Below are positions 20,661-30,500 of a stretch of DNA of 64,000 bases, in pieces. Location: the NCBI GenBank assembly GCA_963799925.1, contig CAWCYZ010000001.1, forward strand, positions 248,001 to 312,000. Reading direction: 5' to 3'. The DNA comes from DATBQN01 sp963799925 (GTDB taxonomy: Bacteria > Acidobacteriota > Thermoanaerobaculia > Multivoradales > UBA5704). Each line of letters starts with the position of its first letter. The stretch's first letter is position 1. The notes under the pieces are model-generated. The model did no database searches. It was not told where the DNA came from and saw nothing but the letters and a program-made list of their open reading frames with translations. Both the position numbers and the translations under genes were made by a program.

Positions 20661-23600
20661 GGCGTCTCCGCCAACCCGCGAACCTCGACCGTCGAGAAGC
20701 CCTGGTGCTTGGTCACGATCACCTGCTGATCGAATTCATCTCGCAGCTCGGGGATATGAGTGATGATGCCGACCATCCGGCCGCCGACTCCCAGCCCCTG
20801 GAGGGTCTCGGACACCAGCGCGAGAGTGTCGGGATCCAAGGTGCCGAAACCCTCGTCGACGAACAGGCTGTCGAGGTTCACCGCGCCGACGGCGCGCTGA
20901 ACCTGGTCGCTGAGCTCCAGGGCGAGAGCCAGCGAGGTCAGGAACGTCTCTCCCCCGCTCAAGGTGTCGCTGATCCGCGTCTCGTCGGCATTGTCGTGAT
21001 CGACGACCCGGATCTCGTCGGCGTCGAACCGCAGGGAGTAACGCTCCCCGGTCAACCTCAGCAGCCGGGCCGAGGCGCCCTGCACGAGCTCGGTGAACGC
21101 CTCCTCGAGGACGTAAGCCTGGAACTTGTCGCTGCGCAGATCGCCGGCCAGGAGATCATATACGCAGAGAGCCGCTGCCTCGACGTCGAGCGTCCCACGG
21201 AGCTCTCGGGAGCGTTCGAGCCGCTGCTTCAGGCGCGCGATCTGCTCTTCGAGCTTCTTCGCCTGGCCGAGCGCAGTCTCCACTTCGGTGGTGACGTCCG
21301 TTGCGAGCGTCTCGACGGCCGCCAACTGTTCATCGGACACCCGCTCATCCCCCAGCTCGGCGCTGAGCGCCGCGACACGCTCCTCGGCGGCATGGCTGTC
21401 CTGCGCATGCCTGCGGACCTGCTCCTGGAGCCGGGTCGCGGTGGCATCGTCGAGAAGGGCTCGCCGGACGGCGGCCTCGTCTTCAAAGCCGGCGCGGGCG
21501 ATTTCCGCCTCCCGGCTCTCAGCTCTCTCGATGGCCTCCGCACGAGCCGCGCCGGCGGCTTCGGCCGTCAGCCGTTGCGCCTCCTGGGCAGCCATCCGCC
21601 GGTTTTGGGAGGTCGCCGCCTCCTCGGAGGCCGCCTTGAGCCTGTCTTCGAGCTGCCGGATCCGCTCCTCCGAGGCTGCGGCCTCGGCAGCCGGGTCGGC
21701 AGACTCGGTGACCGCACGGATCTCGGCCTGCAACGTCGCGAGCCGTCGCCGGCTCGCGCTGCGCTCCTCCTCCAGCCGCCTTCGCGACGCCTCCCTCTCG
21801 CCGAGCCGCTCCCGCGCGGCGGCCTCCTCGGCCTTGGCCCTCTCCAGGGCTCGTTCGGCCGTCGCCAGTTGCGCCTGCGCCTCCTCGTTCGCTTTGCGGC
21901 TCCTGGCGAGCGCTGCGATGCGAGCTTCGATCCATGCCTCGATCCCATCCCTCGGCCAGGGCATCGCCTGCTGGAGCGCGGCCGCCGAGCGTTCGACGGA
22001 TCCCGGCCTCGCCGGCGGCCACGACGGCCGCGCGCTCGGCCGAGCGCGACGCGAGCTCGGTGAGGCCCTGCCGAGCGGCATGGAGCCGCGCCTGTCCGCC
22101 GGTGAGCGCAGTCTCGTGTGACCGGGCGAGCGCCTCGGCTTCTCTGTGCTTCTCCCGTGCGCCTTCGAGCCCGGCCCTGGCAGCTTCGAGCTCGGGCGCC
22201 GGACGGACCGGAGGTGGCGTGTCCACGAGCTGCTCGCACACCGGGCACGGTCGGCCGGAGATCAACCCTCCCCGGAGGTGATTGACCTCGTGCAGACTGA
22301 TGGCGCGACGCAGCGCCTCCTCCGCCGCCCTGAAGCCGCGCTGCGCCTCCTCCGCGGACCTCCTGGCGGATTCGGCCCTCTCCTGCAACCGCTCGACCTC
22401 TCCGGCCTGCCCTTCCATCGCCTGGCGCTTGCGAGCGAGCTCGAGCCCGCTCTCCGCCGCGCTCCGGCGAGCGGCGCCGAGCTCGACGGCCCGGTCGCGG
22501 ACACTCTGCAGCAGCTCGTCCAGCTCCGGGTCGTAGCCGGAGGCCTCCCTGGCTCGCCGGGCCGCGTCGACGGCTCTCTGTTGCTGCGCTTGCGCGGCCT
22601 TCGCCGCTTCGGCCGTGACCGCGAGCGCGGACAGCTCGCCTTCGAGAGCCGTGAAGCCCTGCGTCTGTCGCTCGATGGTCGCTTGGAGCTGCTCTCGTTC
22701 AGGCAGGCGTCCGAGCACCTGGTGGAGGCGAGCCACCTGCTGGCGAATCGCCGCGATCGCCTGGGCGGCTCTTGCCGCCGACTGCAAGGCGCCGGTCTTC
22801 TTCTTCCAATCCTTCTGCCGCGGAGTCATGGCGGGCCTTGGCTTCGTCGGCCGCCTTGGCCGCCGCCTGCGCGGCGGCGGCGGCGCGGGCCGCTTCATGA
22901 AGCCAAGGCAACAGGGGCGCTGCACGAGCCGCCGCCTCGATCCGCGCCGTCACGCGGCTCACCGGCTCGGCCTGCTGCCGCAGAGCGGCTCGCTTCTCTT
23001 CGCTCTGCCGCAGCTCGCGAGTCTTCGCGTGCTGGCCGCGCATGCGGGCGAGCGTGGCCTGGGCGTCGTCCCGTCTCTGCCGCGCGGCGGCGAGCGACTC
23101 GACGAGCCGGGCGTGCTCCGTCTCCAGCCCGGCGACGGAGACCTCATCAACGCCGGCGTACTCGTCGGCCAGGAGCTTCTGCAGTGAATCGACGGTGGCC
23201 TTCTTCGCCGCCGACAGACGCTGCGCCCGTTCCCGCATCCCTTCGTAGACGTCGAGCCGCAGCAGCGTGCGGAGCATGCCGCGCCGGTCTCTCGGCTGCG
23301 CTTCGAGGAACCTGGCGAACTCGCCTTGCGGCAGAACCACGGCTTGCATGAACGCCGGTGCCCCGAGCCCCAGGATCTCGACCACCCGATCGGTCGCGGC
23401 GCGCACCTGATCCGCCAGATTCTTCCAGGCGCCGCTGGCGTCGCGCTCCTCCAGGCGCACCATCTGCACACCGCTGCGCCGGAGAGTCCGGGCGATCCGG
23501 TAGCGGCTCGCGCCGGCGTCGAAATCCAGCACCACGACGGCCCGGTTGCGGGCCGCCGAGATCATCTCGGTCCGGCTGTGGCTGTTGACCCGCGGGATCT

Positions 23601-23754
23601 CTCCATAGAGCGCAAAGATGATCGCGTCGAGCAGGGTCGACTTGCCGGCTCCCGTCGGCCCCGAGATGGCGAAGAGCTCGAGCGAACGGAAGTCGATCTC
23701 CTGCAGATCCTTGAAGCACGCCAGACCCTCGATGGTGAGATGGACGGGACGCAG
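20657..23754 (-). CDS. sbcC: exonuclease SbcC (Rad50-like ATPase), two frameshifts, apparent CTG start
   Basis: About 1030 residues when joined, the normal SbcC size. The N-terminal ABC half has the Walker A motif in FAISGPTGAGKSTLLDAIIFALYG and the Q-loop region (VVLPQGEFARFL). Long coiled coils flank the zinc hook CPVC (about 22240), and the C-terminal half carries the signature TLSGGETFLTSLALALELSD and Walker B SLFVDEGFGTLD. With SbcD it forms a nuclease that opens DNA hairpins and cuts long palindromes. Frames change near 22810 (in a GAAGAAGAAGA run) and near 21990. The expected start (RPVHLTIEGLACFK) is preceded in frame only by a CTG at 23754, three bases after the sbcD stop; an in-frame TGA lies two codons before it. 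The stop overlaps the hydrolase start. Confidence 0.9.
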
Positions 23755-23757
23755 CGC

Positions 23758-24913
23758 TCAATCCTCCCCGGACGCCTGGTCGTAGAGGTCCTGAAACGTA
23801 TCCAGGACGACGACCTCCGCCGCGCGCTGATGCTCGCGGAGATGGTAGGCGGCGTAGTGTCCCACCGGCGGAGCTCCGGTCTCCAGCCGGATTTCCGGCC
23901 GCTCCTCGGCGGCGGGGAGCTCGGCGCGCACGACGAGCGCATTGGGGAGCAGCTGGCGGACTCTTCGATTGAGATCGGGATCCTTCTCCGTCAAAGGGAC
24001 CGTCACGCGCAACCAACCCGTGCGGTACCGGTCCGCGGTTTCCGCCAGCTCCGCGAGCGAGGCACGAAGGTCGACGAGCGGCAGCCCCCCCTGGTAGGGA
24101 ACGTGCTCGACGATGGCGGGCTGGCCGGGCGACGCCGTGACCACGACAAAGGTCTTCTCCTCCCCGGCCTCGCCGAAGTCCATCTGGAGGAGCGATCCGG
24201 CATAGTAGGCGGGCACCGGCCCAGCGACCTTCTGCGGCTTGTGGATGTGCCCGAGAGCGATGTAGCTGGCGCTCGCCGGCAGAGCCTCGGGCGAGGCGGC
24301 CCAGTCCTCTCCGATGTGAACGCGACGCTCCGATTCGCCGAAGCTGGCCCCTTCGATGTGCGTATGCGCCATGAGGAGGTTGACGGCGTCCGGCCGAAAG
24401 GCGGCGCTGAGATCCAGGGCGGCGCGCTCGAACATTCGCGCGTATCGGCTCCGGGCGCTCGCCTCCTCGCCGGCGAGGTCGAGCGCCGACACCCAGGCTC
24501 CCGGCGGATGCGAACGGCAGCGCCGCGACCACCGCCTCCTCTCCGCCACGGGTCGCGATGGTCCGCGTCCCGCCCCGCGCGGCGGGTCGTGGGCGGCCGA
24601 GGATCTGTACGTTGACCCACTCGGTGAGCAACGAACGAGCGTCCAGCCGGAGCGGATCGTCGTGATTGCCGGCGATGACCAGCATGCGCGCTCCGCTTCG
24701 ACCCACGCGGACCAGGAAGCGGTTCACCAGCTGCTCCGCCTCGGCCGGCGGGTTGCGGCTCTCGAAGACGTCCCCGGTGTGGAGGACGAGGTCGATGGAG
24801 CGCTTTTCGATGCAGTCCGCGAGGTGCTCGAGCACGGCCGCGAGCTCGTCGAAGCGCTGGATCCCCTTCCATCGGCGGCCGACGTGCCAGTCGCTGGTGT
24901 GGACGATCTTCAC
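23758..24913 (-). CDS. sbcD: exonuclease SbcD (Mre11-like), one frameshift
   Basis: Metallophosphoesterase subunit of SbcCD. The N-terminus carries the phosphoesterase motifs KIVHTSDWHVGR, LVLHTGDVFES and VIAGNHDDPLRL; the second frame contributes LLMAHTHIEGASF and IALGHIHKPQK, which complete the metal site. A C-terminal capping domain ends in YDQASGED. The frame changes near 24505 (around PFASAGSLGV), so the product is read as two pieces. The GTG start at 24913 is 8 bp after the rlmN stop, and sbcC begins three bases after its own stop: one operon. Joined length is about 385 residues, normal for the family. Confidence 0.92.
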
Positions 24914-24921
24914 GGTCGGCG

Positions 24922-26034
24922 CTATCCCCGGGCCACCAGCTGCCCGCACGCCCCCTGCACGTCGCGGCTGCGGCTGCGGCGGACGCTCACGAAGCAGCCG
25001 TGCTCGCGCAGGCGGCGGGCGAAGGCCTGGAGACGCGGCTCCGGTGGCTCCTGGAAGGAGGTCTGCGGGTGCTCGTTCATGGGGATGAGGTTGACGTTGT
25101 GACGGCGGCGCAGATCCCCCAGCCAGGCGGCGAGGCGATCGGCGTCCTCCAGGCTGTCGTTGACGCCGGCCAGGAGCACGTACTCGAAGAGGAAGCGCTC
25201 GTGGGGCTTCAACCCCCAGGCGTCGAGCGCCTGGCGGAGCCGGGCGAGGCTCCAGGCGCGGTTGACCGGCATGAGCGCTGATCGCGCCTGGTCGGTGGTG
25301 GCGTTGATCGACACCGCGAGCTGCGGCCGCGGCTCGAGCCGCGCCAGCCGCTCGATCCCCGCGACCAGCCCGGCGGTGCTCACCGTGATCCGGCGCGCCG
25401 AGAGGCCGGCGCCCGCCGGATGGCAGAGCACCCGGATCGCGCGGTGGACGTGGTCGAGGTTGTGGAGCGGCTCGCCCATCCCCATGAAGACCAGGAAGAG
25501 GAGGTCGCCGCGGCTGGGACCCAGGTGGTGCATGAGCGCCAGCACCTGCCCCAGGATCTCGCCCGCCGTGAGGTTGCGCACGATCCCCATCGCGCCCGTG
25601 GCGCAGAAGGTGCACCCGAGCGCGCAGCCCACCTGGCTGGAGACGCAGTACGTCACCCGCGGGTCGCCGTCCCGCCGCGGCATGTGGACGGCCTCGATGC
25701 GCCGGCCGTCGGCGAGCCCGAGGACGAGCCGGGTCGCGCCGTCCTCCGAAGGGTGGCGCTCGAGGAGCGCCGGCAGGGTGAGGTCGGCGTGAGCGTCGAG
25801 CCAGGCTCGCGTCCGCCGGGAGAGGAAAGGGCGCTCTTCCTGCCAGGCGCGGACGCGCTGGAGCCGGCCGAAGGTGTGCTCGGGGCGCCCCGGGCAGCCC
25901 GCGGCGGCGAGGTCCGCGGGGAACAGCGCCCAGGCCGAGGGGAGCCCCTCCGGCTCGGGAGCTCGGCGGTCCCACGGCATCTCCCCTGCCGTCGCGCCCG
26001 GCGGCGCCGCGGCGAATGCCGGCGCGGTGTCCAT
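24922..26034 (-). CDS. rlmN: dual-specificity 23S rRNA/tRNA adenine-C2 methyltransferase RlmN
   Basis: Radical SAM enzyme of 370 residues that methylates C2 of A2503 in 23S rRNA and A37 in some tRNAs. The [4Fe-4S] motif is GCALGCTFCATG, the SAM-binding stretch is FMGMGEPLHNLD, and the second methyl-carrying Cys sits in SRDVQGACGQL near the C-terminus. The N-terminal accessory domain (FGRLQRVRAWQEERPFLSRRT) differs somewhat from the classic HGVRDFSEMTNLPK pattern, as expected outside Proteobacteria. It is the first gene of the rlmN-sbcD-sbcC-hydrolase operon; the decayed group II intron lies directly upstream. Confidence 0.96.
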   Translation of the reverse strand: MDTAPAFAAAPPGATAGEMPWDRRAPEPEGLPSAWALFPADLAAAGCPGRPEHTFGRLQRVRAWQEERPFLSRRTRAWLDAHADLTLPALLERHPSEDGATRLVLGLADGRRIEAVHMPRRDGDPRVTYCVSSQVGCALGCTFCATGAMGIVRNLTAGEILGQVLALMHHLGPSRGDLLFLVFMGMGEPLHNLDHVHRAIRVLCHPAGAGLSARRITVSTAGLVAGIERLARLEPRPQLAVSINATTDQARSALMPVNRAWSLARLRQALDAWGLKPHERFLFEYVLLAGVNDSLEDADRLAAWLGDLRRRHNVNLIPMNEHPQTSFQEPPEPRLQAFARRLREHGCFVSVRRSRSRDVQGACGQLVARG

Positions 26035-26089
26035 TCGATTCGACTCCTTCGCGGCGTTCGCCGTCGAGATCTGCCGCCCTGCCCGAGGA

Positions 26090-27130
26090 TTACGCCATGC
26101 GCTTGCGCAGGTGACAGCAGAGAAAGTAGAAGACTCACTGACAGCGGGATAGCTCCACCTTACTAGTTTTCTGAGGATGCAGGCTCAGGCTATAGCAGGC
26201 AGAGGATTTCAGCAACACTCCGCTCGGGCTGCTCGCACGCGACTCGCGTAAGGCACGAGAAGACGAAATAGTGCACGTAAGGCAAGAGCACGCGCAAATG
26301 AGCGCACGCGGCTCGCACACGGTGTGGAGCAAGTGCAGGTAGAGGTTAGACAGCAGGGGCGAGATGAATCGCCTGCGGGGTGCGGAGACAGCGTCGCAGT
26401 AGCAGCGCCGTAATTCATCACTACTGCGAGTAGCGATGGGCAGCGACTTCAAGACGGCGGATAGAGATGCGCGGCTACACGAGCAGCATGAGCTTTAGTG
26501 GTAGATGCTGGAAGTAGTAGGGATGTGGGAGTGCAGCAAGTGGTTGTACACTGGGCGCGCAGCTTGCGCAGGGTCTGAAAGGCATGAGTAGCGCTGCGCA
26601 GGGGGAAGATAGCAGTAAGAGCTCGGAAGAAAGTGCACCTGGAAGTGAGGCTGCAACACGAGCTTCGCGGCGATATGGAAGACGAGGTGAGGAACGATGG
26701 GATACGAGCGGTGCTGCTTGCAGTGCTTAGGGATGTATAGACGCAGAGCGAGCGGTAGATACTAGCTGCTCGCAGCTCGGCGCGGAGCTCTTACAGGAAG
26801 ACCTGGACTGGCTCTGCTCTACGGCGAGGAGAGTCTGGCTATAGACAAGAGCGGCTACACGGTTGCGCAGTAAGAGTCTGCACGCTTCGCACAGGACGTC
26901 ACTTCGGTGGATGCGGTGCATCAAGAGCGTGGAAGCGCGGACCCGGCTGCCGCTTGGCTGACGCACACAGACTGCGTTGGAGTTGTCGCACTTTGTCGCG
27001 AGACTTGCGCCTCGCGGGGTGGTTGCGACCGGCTTGCCGGCCATGCGCTCACGCTTACCTCCGTCGCTGCCATGACCACCGCAGGGGCTCTTCCCTGCGG
27101 GAGCGTTGTTCTTCACCCCCATCGACGGTA
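26090..27130 (-). pseudogene. decayed group II intron reverse transcriptase
   Basis: Read on the minus strand across frames, the family order is kept: DVLCEACRLL.RNR (family DVLWEAWRxVRRNRGAAGVDG), then IPKHCKQHRS (YIPKPDGKQRP), IAAKLVLQPHFQVHFLPSSY (MAAKLVLEPIFEADFxPCSYGFRP), LRSAT.A.QTLRKL, KLMLLV (then TAG), ISPLLSNLYLHLLHTVC (VISPLLSNIYLHVLDTVW), PYVHYFVFSCLTR (RYADDFVVMCRT) and LHPQKTSKVELSR...YFLCCHLRKRM (LHPEKTRxVELS...FDFLGCHLRKR). The catalytic YADD box reads YVHY, so the enzyme is dead. There are in-frame stops and several frame changes. The comparison is to my memory of the family consensus, not to an alignment run here. Confidence 0.8.
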
Positions 27131-27484
27131 CTACGCCTCTCTCGGACTCTCGCTGCGCAACGCTCGACTTCGCCTTCGGCTTATACAGCCGTCTTGCCTC
27201 GACAAGGGTCGCGTAGACGGGTCTCTCGTGTTTCGTGCTTCTTCTTGAACGCGTGCTGCGCTTTATACGTCGGAGGAACTCGTCGCGCTTTCTTCTTTAG
27301 ATCTCTGCGCGACGGACGTGGTTTTCGTTGTGACGTGAGCGGCTCGGCTTTCTCGTTGTCAATCTCTAGAGGCTGTAGGCTTCACTTTATGTTGCGGCTC
27401 GCGTTCTTGCTCTCTTGTAGAGGCTCTTGACGTGCTTGGACTGAAGGTTCTGCTGGGGGTGTGGTTGGGATTAGATGACGCACG
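26090..27484 (-). mobile_element. remnant of a group II intron (RNA part plus reverse transcriptase), heavily decayed
   Basis: This 1.4-kb non-coding gap contains a recognisable intron-encoded reverse transcriptase (27130 to 26090, separate entry), preceded on the same strand by about 350 bases that could be remains of ribozyme domains I-III. A candidate 5' boundary is GTGCG (27483-27479), matching the GUGYG consensus but common by chance. The right end abuts the sensor-kinase stop. On the left the element stops just after the reverse-transcriptase CHLRKRM stretch, 56 bp before the rlmN start, with no maturase domain and no domain V, so the 3' end is missing. GC content is clearly lower than in the flanks. 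The top strand is purine-rich up to about 26930 and pyrimidine-rich beyond. Confidence 0.72.
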
Positions 27485-27514
27485 GCGGGGAGTCTACGTC
27501 GTCCCTGGCGCAGT

Positions 27515-30500
27515 CTACGAGACCGCCTCGGCCGGCAGCAGGATCGCCACCTCCAGCCCGCCCTCCGGCCGGTTCCTGGCGACGATGCCGCCGCCGTGCT
27601 CCTCGGCGATGCGGCGGGCGATGGGGAGCCCCAGGCCGGTCCCCGTGTCGTGGGTCGAGAAGTAGGGGTCGAAGATGCGGCCGAGGAGCTCGGGACGGAC
27701 GCCGGGGCCCTCGTCCAGCACGGCGATCCGCGCCGAGCCGTCCTCCCGTTCGACTCTCACGGTGACCCGGCCGCCGCCGGCGCTGGCGCGGAGCGCATTC
27801 TCGAGCAGGTTGCGCACCGCGCGGCCGAGGAGCTTGGCGTCGAAGCGCGCCGGCAGCGGTCCGCCGGAGACCAGCTCGACGGTCACCCCCTCCGGCGGCG
27901 CCGCGCGGTACCCCTCGACGAGGCCGGCGATCGCCGCCACGAGGTCGCCGGGCTGGGGATCGATGCGCGGGATCGCGCTGTAGGCCGAGAACTCCGAGGC
28001 GATCGAGCGCAGCTCGTCGACCTGCGTGAGGATGTTCGTCGTGCAGCGCTCGAAGACGCGGTCGAAGCTCCCGGGGTCGTTGGCGTACACCTCCCGCATG
28101 TGCTCGGCCGAGAGGCGGATGGGGGTCAGCGGGTTCTTGATCTCGTGGGCGATCATCCGCGCCATCGCCGCCCAGGCGAGGAGGCGCTGGCCGCGCAGGA
28201 TCTCGGTCGCGTCCTCGACGACGACGAGCGCCGCCGGCTCCCCCGCCCCGGGCACCGGCGCCCAGACCAGCGTCCACTCGCGCTCGCCGCCCTCTCCCCC
28301 TTCCCCGGCCAGGCGCACGGTGGCCTGCCGGAGCTCGCCCCCGGCGCTCCTCAAGAAACCGGCGACCGGCGCCAGGTGCGGCCGCCGCGCCACCGCGTCG
28401 TCCAGGTTCTGCCCCGTCGCCACCCCGAGCAGCTCGGCCGCGACGCGGTTGTGCATGAGCACCCGCCGCTCGCGGTCGACCGACACCACCCCCGAGGTGA
28501 TGTTCTCGACCATCCGCTCGACCACCTGCTTCTCGCGCACCAACCGCTCGCGCCCCTCGGCGATCTTCCTCGCCATCTCGTCGATCGCCGCGGTCAGCGC
28601 CGCGAGCTCGAGCTCGGTCGGCTGGAAGTCGAGCGACGTGGCGCCGGCGGCGATCCGCCGCGTCCCCTCGACCAATTGCGCCAGGGGACGGGTGAAGTTC
28701 TTGGCCAGGCGGCTGCCCAACGCGACCGACAGCGCGACGAGCGCCGCCGTCACCAGGAGCGCCCGCCGGCGCAGGTGCGCCAGCTCCGCCGCCGACTCCT
28801 CCTGCTGGGCCAGCAGGGGGATCGAGAGGAACAGCCGCTCGTCCGCGCTGGCGCTGCCGGCGAGGCGCAGCGGCGCGTAGAGCTCCAGGTACTCGGTACC
28901 CCCGGCGTGGTTGGTGCGCGAGGAGAGGTCGTAGCCGAGGAGCGCCAGGCGGGCGTAGATCTCCCCCGGGATGCGCTTCGGCAGGAGGCCGGCGGTGAAG
29001 AGCTCGCTCTTGCTCGAGGAGCTGACCAGCGAGCGCCAGTAGAGGTTGACCTCGTGGTGGATCTCCTGCGAGAGGGACGAGAGCACGCGGTCGGGCAATA
29101 CCGTGTCGACCCCGAAGCCGATCGGCTGCTTGACGATGGTGTCGCTCAAGAACCGCTGCGCCGAGTTGAGCGCCGCCTCGCCCGCCGCCCGCTGCCCGGC
29201 CTCCAGGCGGTCCCCCATCGCCCGCACCAGGACCGCGTTCAAGAGCAGGAGCGGCACCAGGATGAGCGCCGCGTAGACGAGGAGGAGGCGCTTCGAGTAC
29301 GAGCGCACGGTGCGGCGCAGGAGGTCGCGGAAGGCGGCGCGCGGCAGGGCGAGGAGGAGGGCGAGGATCGTCGCGAGCGCGAGGACGAGGAGCGCGGAGA
29401 CCGCGCTCGTCGCCGTCCGCTCGAGCGCCGCCAGCGGCATCTCGAGCGGCAGGTAGACCGCCTCCCAGCCGGCCGCCGTCCGGCGCGCATAGGCGCGCGC
29501 CGGACCGTCGGGAGTGCCGACGGTCGCCGCGGCGCGCGCGCCGCGCAGCGCCGGGTCGAGCGGCGGCGCCTCCTCCCAGGGAGAGAGGGTCGAGAATCCC
29601 TGGTCGTCGTAGAGCGCGTAGAGGGCCGGCGCGGTCTGGTTCTCGATCGGTCTCGCCGCCGGCCCGCCGCGCAGGAGCCCGACCTCCACCTCGGCCAACC
29701 GCCGGCGGTCGGCCACCTCGAAACCGGGGAGGGGCAGCAGCCAGTAGCGCGCCGTCGCCCACGGCACCCCACGGAAGGTGAGCTGAGCCGTGCCGGAGAT
29801 CATCGCCCCCTCCCAGAGCGGCGGGCGCAGCCCCTCCCAGTGCTGCGGGAGCTCGCCCTCGTCGGTCAGCGGCAGGCCGAAGGAGAAGGATGAGCGGTTG
29901 CGGTCGAGGGGAACGACGACGAGCGCCGAGAGGGTGTTCCGCCGGGCGAGGGGCGAGGCGCGCCAGAGCGCGAAGGCGAGGTCCTGCCGTTCGAGCCCGG
30001 CGGGGAGGCGGGGGACCAGCTTGGCGAGGTCGCGCCCGGTGAAGTGTCTCCCCAGCTCGCTGCCGAGAGTGGCGACCGCGGCGGGCGAGGGCGGCGCGTA
30101 GCGCGGCAGGAGCTCGGCCGCCGCGTAGCGGTCGAGCCGCAGGCGATAGGCGGTCTCGAGGGCGGCGGCCGCGGCGAGCGCGGCGATGAGGGCGAGGACC
30201 GCGAGCGCCGTCCCCGAGCGCCGCAGGTCGCGAGGGGCGGCCCAGCGCGCCGCCGCGCCGCCGCCGCCGGCGAGGAGGGCCATGGCGAGCGGCGGCAGAT
30301 CGGCCGCGGCGGCCGCGGCGGCGAGGAGCGCCACGGCGAGCCATCCCCAGCCGTCGCCCGTCTCCGCCTCCTCTTCTGCCGGGCGCGCCGGGCGCCGCCC
30401 GGCGAGCGCCAGGAGGCCGAAGGCGGCGGCGGCGAAGGCGAGGCGCAGGCTCATCGCCGCGGGCGAGGCGAGGACGGGCCCGCCGGGATCGAACGGCGCG

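Noticed and set aside
26907..27430. Plus-strand open frames in the intron region (up to 158 codons)
   Set aside because: Opposite to the intron remnant, Cys/Arg/Ser-rich, without gene-like features.
26090..27484. Diversity-generating retroelement
   Set aside because: The reverse transcriptase matches group II introns, is dead, has no template/variable repeat, and the changes affect G rather than template A.
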